NCBI RefSeq assembly: GCF_000150275.1
Contig: NW_002060946.1
Coordinates: 7,235,855 to 7,299,854, forward strand
Reading direction: 5' to 3'
DNA from: Trichoplax adhaerens
Taxonomy: Eukaryota; Placozoa; Uniplacotomia; Trichoplacea; Trichoplacidae
DNA length: 64,000 nucleotides
Shown one piece after another: positions 37,069-48,600 of this stretch (position 1 is its first letter; every line of letters starts with the position of its first letter). The position numbers and the translations under genes are program-made. The notes under the pieces were generated by a model. That model was given only the letters and a program-made list of their open reading frames with translations, was not told where the DNA came from and made no database searches.

Positions 37069-39673
37069 TTATTTTTGATGAGCTTTCATGATTTGTCTAG
37101 CTTCTGCTAAAACTTCACCACCGTGATTTTTTAAGATCATTTCAGCTACGTATTTACCTAATCTTTCTGCTTCGATTAAAGAATTGCACATCTCGGAGGG
37201 ACAGAGAATTGATGATAAACTTTCGTAATTGCTTTCGCAATCATCTTTAGCATTTAATCCTAATCATTAAAAAATGCAGTACAAAAATATTACTACGCTT
37301 GTTAAAATTTCCAAAATGAGTGTTTTGCGTTTACTAATAGTAAGCCCATGCAATTTCGATGATGTCAATTACCGGAAATAGTACACTCATCAGAATATTG
37401 GACACGTTTGCTGCCATCAAGACTAAAGACCGCTCCAGTTATCTTTAGCTAACAGAATAGAACTTTTTAATACTTGCATGAAGTTGTAGCTAGCGCTAAC
37501 ATACGAGCAGCCCTGATTTCGTACTAATTTACCTTATTTTCAGTAAATTCCGTATAAACTCCGATTGGTACACTACAGCCTTTATCCTATGTCAAATGAT
37601 GATGATGAATTTCAATCGAAATGTGGTGGCTACATATCGTAAAAATTAGTTTTGAGTTCATTATTGAAGTATCTATTAAACATACCAAAAAACGAAGAAA
37701 GGCTCTTTCAGCAGCATTACAGACAAGGCTATCGAAATCAGTATAGGCAGAAATGAGTGAAAATGTCTTTTTATCATTCTTTCGTATCTCAATGCCAAGT
37801 GCACCCTGTCATGAAATATAACAAAAAACACCGTTCATTTGAAAATCAAGAGAAACCTTTTCTTTCATATGTAGTCTAGATTTTTAATGTGTTGAACCTG
37901 TCCAATAGCATATAGACATTCATCCGGAGTTAATTCCTAACGATTTTAAAATAAAATTAAAATACTCGCACATATTACTGAAAGGTACTAAGTTGTCCTT
38001 GAGTGCATGATACTGTACTGTAGTAATGGCAAGACACACTAGCCTGATCAATTCGCTCTTGCCAACCCATTCGTACTACGCCGGCTCCAGCAAGGACCAA
38101 AGCATCATATATTCCGCTTTCATCTAACTTTTTAAGCCTTGTATTTAAATTTCCACGCTATTGCATTAAGTAAAAAGGACAACATTCAAGATGTAATCAG
38201 TCGATAATTGTAAGGATTTATAGATGACAGAAGTCTTGTAATGCGATAATGGCAATTACAACATTGTCAATTTCTGGATGAATGCATTTTGCTGCAGACC
38301 ATAATACAGCTAAGACAAATTATGAAAGAGGTAATAATCTAATAAAACTTACAACATTCTCGAATTTTAGATGAGGGAAGCGCCTTTTCAATTGGGCTAT
38401 TCGTCTTAGCGAACTTGTTCCAATTACGCTACCAAATATAAATGCAATAATATATTCAGCAATTATAAATCCTAGTGTCTAGCTCATAAAGGTTTGGGTA
38501 GAATTTTAGTGCAATTCTCCTTAAGTTACTTGATACTCCATCGTGCATTAACCTATTGCTGTACCTATTTTGTGGTAAATCGGATAATTTGGACTTTCTA
38601 TGCTTAGGATTCATTAAGACCACATCAGCAGTCATGGCTCTTCTATATTCATCAAATTGCAGAAATAGTCTCCATATTAACGTTCGGTTGCACAAATCGT
38701 ATAGCTGTTATTAGCGGGGCAATTAGCGCCCTACAGTCCTATATTACGCAAGTTGAATGGCTATAGAAGAAAGTTGATTACTCACTTTCCAATAGCCGCG
38801 ATGGCCAAGCCTTCTGGTAAGGTAGAAGGTACATCTTTTAATGAATGAATAATCAGGTCAATCCTACAAAGAATGATCATCCATGTTATGATTATGTTAC
38901 GATAGAGCAATAATAATCTTTATCTTAGAAAGGATTGAATGATGCTGTATTTTCATACTTATTGTCAGTCAATGCAACCTCCAAATCTTTGGTGAAAAGA
39001 TTTGTTTGGCCAATCTTTAGGAATAGCCATTGGATGCCGATAGCAAACAAGTGTTTGTTGCATTGATGTAAAGGAAAAGGGTACAATATTATTTTTTGTT
39101 GAGTGTGTTAAATTAGTTATTATATTTTAATTTCTTTGTATCTCTATTTAGGATAGGGCATAAAAAACCAAATGGTCGAATTCCAATTATCCTCTAACCT
39201 CAGGCAATGCCTTGTCCAGAACTCTATCACCAATTGTATCCATGGTGACTACGATATCAGGTTATGCAAAGTGGCGTAAAACATGTATGATCATGATATT
39301 CATTTTATTCATTTGGCAAATATATTATTTTACAACATTAAGTTACGAATTTAACTGTTCTGCTGTTAAGTGATTACTAATGCAATCCTTGAAAAGGGTA
39401 CAAGTAGAATAGGCTAAACTGCATGATCAGTAATACGCACCTATTTCAATTCGAGCTTTTGGATGTATTTCACGCAAGGCATCAACAACACTGTGAGTTT
39501 GAATCATTGCCAACTAGATGGAAAATGGAAAGATGAATGAGTAAAAGATCGCATAGCCTAACTGCTTAAAATGAACTATTTGGTTGTGTTATCCGATCTA
39601 CTAGTCCATGCAGGAGTATAACCTGGCTTTTTCGAGTTCCAATTCGAACAACAGTTTCTTCCATGTCGGACAT
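37069..39673 (-). CDS. HMBS: Hydroxymethylbilane synthase (porphobilinogen deaminase)
   Basis: Third enzyme of haem synthesis; joins four porphobilinogens into hydroxymethylbilane in the cytosol. Thirteen exons on the minus strand: 39623-39673, 39441-39513, 39199-39248, 38959-39014, 38786-38863, 38565-38642, 38353-38428, 38044-38157, 37898-37936, 37686-37805, 37533-37586, 37373-37448 and 37069-37259. They give 351 residues (human about 361). Blocks are [50 protein letters not shown] (active-site Asp region), [27 protein letters not shown] and the cofactor-carrying Cys in [16 protein letters not shown] at 39673 is preferred; an in-frame ATG three codons later is also possible. The intron after RIDQ has a GC donor. 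The C-terminal exon ([18 protein letters not shown]) fits the family helix. Confidence 0.95.
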
Positions 39674-42604
39674 TTCGTCTCGTTCTCTCTAGGGGGGCAC
39701 AAGCTCTTAGCTAGGCACAAAATGGACTAGGCACTGGTGTAAGCCTGGCTCTTATTCAAGCCAGTGATACGCACTAAAATGGCATTGATGTTTTGTGGCA
39801 TCGATCCCTGACCGTAGAGATCGCCAAGTCACATACTACGCTATATAGTGCTATGACTTGTATGAGTATGGTAACGGACAGACAGCAATCAAATAATGCA
39901 TACTGCGCAGTCTGCTATAGGCACTGGAAACGCTTCTTCAGGACTACGGCATCAGTGCTGCTGACATGATATAGTCGAGCGAGCGAGGGACATAGTAGTT
40001 ATACTCGATAGATCAGTTTCCCTGAGTCCTTTAATAACTATATCGTAGCCATATTCGACATGTACGAAATATCACTATTATAGGGGACTACTACTTTGAG
40101 TTATTACGTATTCAATTGTAGTATTCGCAGAAGATGGCAGTTATACTCCATCATATGTAATTTAGTAGTCTATGACTAAAGTACGCGTAGATAGTCACTA
40201 TCGTTGGCATCGGATAATGATAGTTTATAGAAAGTCCTTGATTGCTGCTTTATATATATATATATATATGTCATATATACACTATAGTACTGAAGGCCGT
40301 ACACTCGATACAGTTTACTAGTCGTTAACTCGAGACGTAGTGGATACCAATAATTATAATTATATGATTTGTATATTATCGAATACAACAAGCACAAGAT
40401 AGTGGCGATTGCATGCCATGTTCAATGTATACGAAATATCGGTTGGATAAAACCATCTATGGAGCTGTACTATGAAGCCGACCTTTTCATAGTATATTGC
40501 TCGAAATATCATTTAATTCCCCCTTATGCTATGACGTATTCTACTATAGTATTTGCAGAACATGACAATAATACTCTATCATATAAATTAGCAGCCCATG
40601 GCTACAGTACATCGAGACGCAGTGGATACCAATAATTATATGATTCGTATACTGTCAAATGCAACAGGCACGAGACTGTGGCGATTGTATACCATATTCG
40701 ATAGATTACGGGCAATATACTGTATATACAATGTCCATAAAAACTGATCTATTTATAGCATATAACTCGAAATATCATTCAATTTCCCTATATACTATTA
40801 CGTATTCTAGCGTAGTATTTGCAGAACATGGTAGTAATACTCTATCATGTAATTTAGTAGTCCATGACTACAGTATATGGTCACTATGGTTAGTATCGGG
40901 TAAGGCTAATTTGTAGAAAGTCCTTTAAGTATATATCACAGTAACAAAGGCCGCACACTTGATACAGCTTACTACTCGACAACTCGAGACGTAGTGGATA
41001 CCAATAATGACAACTATAGTTATATGATTTGTATATTATCGAATATAGCAAGCACAAAACTGTGGTGATTGTCTACCTCTTCGATATACTACATGCGAAA
41101 TATCGGTTGGATAAAACGATATTTCGAGCTGTACTATGAAATCGATCTATATATAGTGTAGTGTATAGCTCGAAGTTTCATTCAATCTCTCTTTATACTA
41201 TTAGATATTCTACTGCAGTATTTGCACAATATGGCAGTAGTACTCTATTATGTAATTTAGTAGTCCATGACTACAGTATATGGTCACTACGGTTGGTATT
41301 GGATAAGGCTAGTTTGTAGAAAGTCCTTGATTGATGTTCTGTATACATTATAGAACTGAAGGCCACACACTTGATGCAGCTTACTACTCGACAACTCGAG
41401 ACGTAGTGGATACCAATAATGACAACTATAGTTAGATCATTTGTATATTATCGAATATAACAAGTACAAGGCTGTGGCGATTGCCTACCTCTTCGATATG
41501 CTATAAAACGATATTTCGAGCTGTACTATGAAATCGATCTATATATAGTGTAGTGTATAGCTCGAAGTTTCATTCAATCTCTCTTTATACTATTAGATAT
41601 TCTACTGCAGTATTTGCACAATATGGTAGTAATACTCTATCATGTAATTTAGTAGTCCATGACTACAGTATATGGTCACTATGGTTGGTATCGGATAAGG
41701 CTAGTTTGTAGAAAGTCCTTGATTGATGTTCTGTATACATTATAGAACTGAAGGCCACACACTTAATACAGCTTACTACTCGACAACTCGAGACGTAGTG
41801 GATACCAATAATTACAACTATAGTTATATGATTTGTATATTATCGAATATAGCAAGCACAAGACTATGGCGATTGCCTACCTTTTCGATATACTACATAC
41901 GAAATAACGGTTGGATAAAACGATATTTCGAGCTGTACTAATGAAACCGATCTATTTATAGTGTCGTATATAGCTCGAAGTTTCATTCAATCTCTCTTTA
42001 TACTGTTAGATATTCTACTGTAGTATTTGCACAATATGGCCGTAATATTCTATTATGTAATTTAGTAGTCCATGACAATAATATATTAGTCACTATGGTT
42101 GGCATTGGATAAGGTTAGTTTTGTAGAAAATCCATCCTTGCTGCTTTGCTGATCTATTTGCATATAACGTCTCGAGTATCGAGAAGGGTAAGCGACTCAT
42201 TATAGCACTGAAAAGCGCAGACTCGATATAGTCTACTATTCGACCACATTGGATGGACAGATTGGACAGCAATACTACGCCCATGGCGATACATTAACCT
42301 TGTATACTTTGGATTACCATAAGCATAAGACTAAGGCCTTCTATCATCATTCTGCCGGTTCGACTCAACAAACTGCCCTTGCATTTATGCCCAAAATCTT
42401 GCTGTCCGCAGAGAGGATGCCCATGAAGGAGTAATAGGATCCAATCGAGCCTAGCTACCGTGGAAAAACAACAGGAAAAACAAGTGTCAAATTCAACACC
42501 TTGAAAACGCAAGTCAGCTATCCAGGATAGATAGTGTTGCTAGATTGAAAATTACTGCGCATTCTTGCTGCTGATGATTGAGGTCTGCAAACTAGTCTGC
42601 AAGT
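39674..42604. other. Divergent spacer HMBS/WRN-like, mostly tandem repeat
   Basis: About 2.9 kb between opposite starts. The first 250 bp next to HMBS and about 350 bp next to the helicase gene are unique sequence; nearly all between them is a tandem repeat described separately. Open frames inside it are repeat translation. Confidence 0.6.
40010..42245. repeat. Tandem repeat with units of about 280-410 bp, five to six copies
   Basis: The landmark GTAGTGGATACCAATAAT recurs near 40337, 40617, 40990, 41401 and 41793. Each unit also has TATCGAATATAACAAGCACAA, GCGATTGCCTACC, CGGTTGGATAAAACGATAT, GCTCGAAGTTTCATTCAAT, TATTTGCACAATATGG, AATTTAGTAGTCCATGACTA and TTTGTAGAAAGTCCTTGATTG. The 41000-42100 copies are most alike, the left ones more diverged, and partial units flank both ends. 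No target-site duplication or terminal inverted repeat was recognized, so it is called a satellite, not a mobile element. Confidence 0.88.
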
Positions 42605-45600
42605 ATGGCCGAGTTAGCATTGTATGGAAAGCAATTGGATATGATTCGTGATCAGTTGAGACTTTGGATTGATCAATGGCATTATCATCAATTTGATGAT
42701 GAAAAAATGATCCGTACCATCAAGACAACTACCGAAGATATCGCAACACAGATACAACGTTTACAAAGTAAAGTGCAGTTGTATTTGCAACAGGAGAATA
42801 CGAGTACATCATCGCAGGAAAACGGGTAATATAAACAAAGAAGAGGCTTAACGAGCTAGCTACTGCATCATCATCCATCATATCCACTACTCGTTATTGG
42901 CAAAGTAGACAATAGTCATTGTATACAGTGCCCCAATAGCTAGATTGATAGAGATCGTTGAATTCAACTCTTATGCAATTTAAGATTTGTTCTGTGCAGA
43001 ATCAGTAAGATAGCAACCAGTGGTAAAGTTTTGTGGCGAACTACTACTACAGCGCACATTATTTCAGAGTTTAGAAGTCACTTCAAGATCACTTACTGTA
43101 TGCTTCCATAGGATTAGATACTATCTTAGTTTGGTCTTATTTCCAGTGTACATAATTTTGTCTTAAAAACTTCGTATTCAACAACGATACATCCCAAAGT
43201 TTTCCTCTAGTCGATAAAATAGCATGCAATCATGAACTATCAATAAGGCTTTGATTCATTAAATGATTAATTGAATGTGTTTATGATTCCTATACCATAT
43301 GGACAACTGGTGCCACTTTTGTATGATGGCCTTGTCATCTACGGCCAGATTACAAGACAGTCAAGTTGATCAAGATTTAATGCTAGAGGTAATGTCTATC
43401 TTATTCATTATAGGCATAGTTGACTTTTTACTCTTCACTGCAGAACAAATCATAGAATTTATCGCGATATCTGTCTGACCTGACTGAAATTGAAATTTTC
43501 AATGATAGTTACAGTAGAATGACTGTTATAGTATCCAATATAAAATATAACTTTGTCTTAATATTAGGCAATGCTAATAATGTGTACAGTCAATAATATG
43601 TCATCGTATCTTACCTTTTTGAGAGTGAAAGTTTTATTTGCAAGAAACAAGTATTTTGACATCAAATGAATACCGAGCAACTTTGTCTTAGTGCTATTAT
43701 TGTGCATTACCACTGATATAGTCCAATTGCATGATATATTGTGATATCTCAACTCTAATATATTGGAGGTAGAATTTCTTAGTATTGCATAAAAATGAAT
43801 TGATGCTATTTGGGTTTATCTCTATCAATATCATATAATAATATTGATGCAACAAAACTGGTTGTGTATGATAGCAGAATATTTATGCTATGGGGAGCCG
43901 TACTAGTAATATTTTTTGGCTCTTTAGCCCTAACAGGTCGACATAGGAATCGATTAATAGTAAAATAGATTACAATATTATATAATAAGTATTGCTTTAA
44001 CGCATAACAATTCTTACTTGTAGTGATATAATTAGTAAGTCATGTCAGTGGTAATCTGACATTTCATTATGGATGTGTGTTGATATCTATCGGTATTCCT
44101 TGGGATGATTTTACTTAATTACCGTATCGGTACTATAAACATTTCGAAACTTATTAATTTTATTCTTGTTATAGGAAATCGATTGGGAAAAGGAAGAAGA
44201 ATCAGGTCAGTAAAGTAGAGAATACGGCATGAGATAAAGTTTGCGGTAGCTGACCTTTAGCATCACCAGAAGTTAAAATGATGAGAATATGCTCGCTTTT
44301 CAGATGATATACAATCTAGTTTTGAAAAATCAGCAGTTGAAGGTGTTAAAGTAAGACTGTGCTATAAATCACTGGACTGTATACCTTTCATATGTAATAG
44401 TATGTTCTAAAGTATATGCTACTTCATTATCTTTCAATGAATGTCATTTGGGGACTATTTAGGGTTCAGGTATTAAAATATCCTAAAATATTTGTATTAT
44501 ACGTAATTTTTGCACTATGTATGATTTGCATTGTGGTCTTGTAGCATTCTCTACCCTAAGCGTACTACAATAATGGTACTCATTGACATCGCTATTTTTC
44601 AGATAATATCCAGGATTGTCTAGATGCTTCGTTAGTTGAAGATATTAAAGTATAGATATGTGATTTACATTGGATAATACTTCATATTTAGATACTATCT
44701 AGAACACGATTAATTTTTACTCAATGAAGTTCTCTATCTCTTATTGTAGGAAATTGATTGGAGTAAAGAAGCATCGATTGGAACTATTTTAAACGATGCT
44801 ACCGAATCTGGTAACTACGTGTACTGTACAGTATTATAACGGGAGCAGCCATAATTATTTTGAATATTCACGTTTACAAAGCCATTGAGCTGCTTATGAT
44901 ACAATTTCTATATATATTAGAAGATTTTGAAATCGGTGAACAGCCATCAAATGCGCATTTGAAAATATTAAAAGATTCCTTTGGTCATGCCCAGTTTAGG
45001 CCGTAAGCACTAGCAATCCCGTCTTGTATATATTGACGAATTCGCGATACTATAATGACATTGCATTAGAAATATTTATTCACAAATAGAATGGAAGTAC
45101 AGATGTTGTAATTGCTACAATTTGTTAGAAATTGCCTGATTCTATGATCATAATTCTGAATGTTACATTATTGAATGGACAATGCAGACTCCAATGGAAG
45201 ATTATAAATTCCATCGTAACACACAACAGGGATAACTGTGTTGTAATGGCGACAGGTAGAGTATTCCAGCATACGACTAGACAATAACTTTATTTCATGT
45301 TTATCTTTATAATAATGCTGCATTGTTATAGAAAATGAAATAGTAGCATATCGAAATATCACCTAAGTGATAGCAACCTAAATTACAAGAAGCCTGCTAT
45401 TCTAAATTTTGCTTTCCTACGATAGGAAATAATCTAGTATTACTGTCTCGCTCTCTTTATTATATTGTCTAGTAATGAGCAAAAGCTTACATACTACAAT
45501 TGTAAGCATGGTAATTGCATTTTATAGCTTTATTTTGCGTTCGTTTTACTTTAATACTGAAAATTACTCATCTTATTAATTTCTTCTTTTCACTACTTAT

Positions 45601-48600
45601 TTTTACTTAGGATATGGAAAGAGCTTATGCTATCAATATCCTGCGGTCTACTTAAAAAAAATTGTCATCGTAATATCTCCATTAATTTCTCTAATGCAAG
45701 ATCAAGTTATGGCACTAACGTAAGTTGCATTACGTTAGGTGTATACCAGTAGAGGCCTTGATCCATTTTAATAACAACATCTGATGCAATGGTCTAAACT
45801 ACGTTCTAGTGTAAATAATATTCCTGCATGCTATTTGGGATCAGCTCAACGTAATGGTGCAGAAGTGACACGAAATTTAAAAAGGTGCGATCTAAACGCA
45901 CTCTTCCTAAAACATGAAGCACTTGGAGTAGTATAACTTACTAAAATCATTTTCAGTAGAGTGATTTTCAAGTTTCAATTTTCTTTGACGACTTTTATCA
46001 ATGATCGACGCTATATATTGATGTAATTCCACAGGGGTAGATATTATCTGCTATATGTTGCTCCGGAATTTGCTGTTACATCTGGTTCATTATTCAAAGA
46101 GCTAAATGATACTATTGGTAACTAATTAACAATTATAGTACAAGAACCCTTAATAATGATGCGTTTGAACATACACTTCCGTTAGCAGTGCTAAAAATTA
46201 TGTACGTTCTGACGGTTTTTACTAAATTTTTAATTCGTTAGGAATTTCTTTAGTAGCTATCGATGAAGCCCATTGTGTATCACAATGGGGTCATGATTTT
46301 CGCTCCTCTTATCGGCAACTAGACTTTATAAGAAATCTTTTACCACATGTAAGACTGATGTAACTTTAGGATGTTGCCAATATTTTTTAATTCTCTAAAG
46401 TTTAGTTTCATCGTAAGTAAAAGAGGCTGTTAATCGCTCACTCAGGTACCTATTATGGCTTTAACGGCCACTGCTACTCCTCTAGTTCGCGCTGATATTT
46501 GTACAGCTCTAAAACTGTCCGATCCATTAATATCTAGCACAAGCTTTGATCGGTACGGTATACCTGTATACAGGTTCTACTGTTAATTGTCTTTGGCATT
46601 AGCTTACATTATCGGTGGACAATAATTTACGCAGAAAAACTACCATTTTTTTAGGCCTAATCTGTACTTTGAAGTTCGAATAAAATCGGATTTAATGAAG
46701 GATTTGAAGCCTTACATGAGGAAACGAGAAGAGAAAAAGTTAGAAATATCTTATTATTATTGGTTATGAAAGTATTATTGCCGCAGTACTAATCAAGTAT
46801 AACATATGGTTTTCATTTCTCGTATTTATTATAGACTCTTTTACGAATTTGAAGGTTCAACTATCATTTATTGTATATCGCGAAAGGATTCAGAGATGGT
46901 AGCGAGCAAATTACAAGGTTCAAATATTTTAAAACAACGATCACTTATTAACGTACGGATGACCGATTTAGTAAGTTAGTTGTGTAATAATGTAATTAAT
47001 TATTATTAACTAGCCTTTGGCATAAAGTGCGGTTATTATCATGCTGGTATGGGACTGCAAGATCGTCAACGGATTCATCATGAATTTATTAGAGACGAAT
47101 TACAGGTGATTATCAACGTTCTCATAGAGTTTAGTAATACGACTGGAACTAATTTGCTTTTAATATCAATAAAATTATAGTGTGTGGTTGCTACAATTGC
47201 GTTTGGTATGGGTATTGACAAGCCGGATGTCAGAAGGATAATTCACTACGGAGGTCTGATATAGTGAAATCAGTAAAGTCGATAGTACAGTTTCAGGCGA
47301 TGTTAATTTTTCTGCGATATCTAGTATAGTTAGATCTGCGGTTTGTACTCTAGTATATGATATTCTGTTATTTAACGATTAAGCGCCTCGAGATATTGAA
47401 TCCTACTACCAAGAAGTCGGTCGTGCAGGTCGTGACGGGTATGAGTTATTTCTTTCTTCTAAATCTGGGTGTAGTTACTGTTATCATAACAGCAATTATT
47501 GATTCACTTTTGAAATATGAACTTATTCTTTAAGATTGCCAGGTGTATGCGTGGTTTTCTTTGCAGAAGCTGACTTCCGTTTGCATAAGTAAGATATACA
47601 TGATATACTAGTTTTGGTTGCTATAAGTACTTTACTAGTAAATGTTATAAATCGATGTAATTATATGCAGACATTTCATTGGAGAGATAGCCGATGAAGA
47701 CTTTAGGAAACACAAATTGGAAATGATGAATAAATTGTTAACTTACCTAATAACTAAAGATTGTCGTAGGAGGTAGAGTCTGCTATTTTTCTGCATTATA
47801 AACACAGATTGATTTTCTAATATAGCTGTACACACATTAACACCTATTTACCTTATTAGAGAAATTATTTCTCATTTTGAATCGAAGAACATTGATGATT
47901 TTCCTAAACATGCCGATTGCTGTGATAACTGCCGCAGGAGGTGAAAAAATTTAGTTAACTAATATTATATATTAAGCAGTGCATCTAAGTGGTGTTGGCT
48001 TGTATTTAGTTTAAGTGGTGCAGTGTCTGAAAATGATGAGAAGAATAATGTACAAGGTCCAAACTTTGGTCGCGAAGCAAGAGATTTACTTCAGACTGTA
48101 TTGGTATACCTACTGATGACGATTATAAAATTTATAACTGATTTAGTTTGAAAAATGAACTAATTACCATCTTAAGTTGCTAAAGGTACTGTTATCATTT
48201 TAGGCTTGTGGTGATGGAAAATATGGTCTTACCATACCAATAAAACTTCTATGTGGCTTGGCAAGTTTAATACCACCTTTGTCCTTGTATTCATAATCAA
48301 GGTTAATTAATTAATCATTATTTTATTATTTCTATCCCATTCTATTCTGGATTACTCAGCAAGTAAAAAATATATCAGCCTTTGAGAGGATGGCTATGTA
48401 CTGTAAAGGAAAGTAAGTTTAATATTACTTCGCAATCATATAATTATTATTGACGTCAACGTCGTAGCTAGTAAGTTGATTAAATTAACATTTGAAATAG
48501 TTTTCATCATTCTTGGGCTAATGAGTGTCATATTAACACACTTGATAGGTATCGTCCTCGAAAATGGTGGAAGACGCTAGGTTAGAATCGAAGTATTACA

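Noticed and set aside
40176-41941. Open frames of 70-90 codons on both strands
   Set aside because: They repeat with the tandem unit of the HMBS/WRN spacer.
43306-43388. ATG at 43300 ([10 protein letters not shown]...) as the start of the helicase
   Set aside because: Exon 1 (42605-42825) joins the AG at 43347-43348 in phase 2 and gives a continuous frame, so this ATG is more likely intronic; RNA data would settle it.
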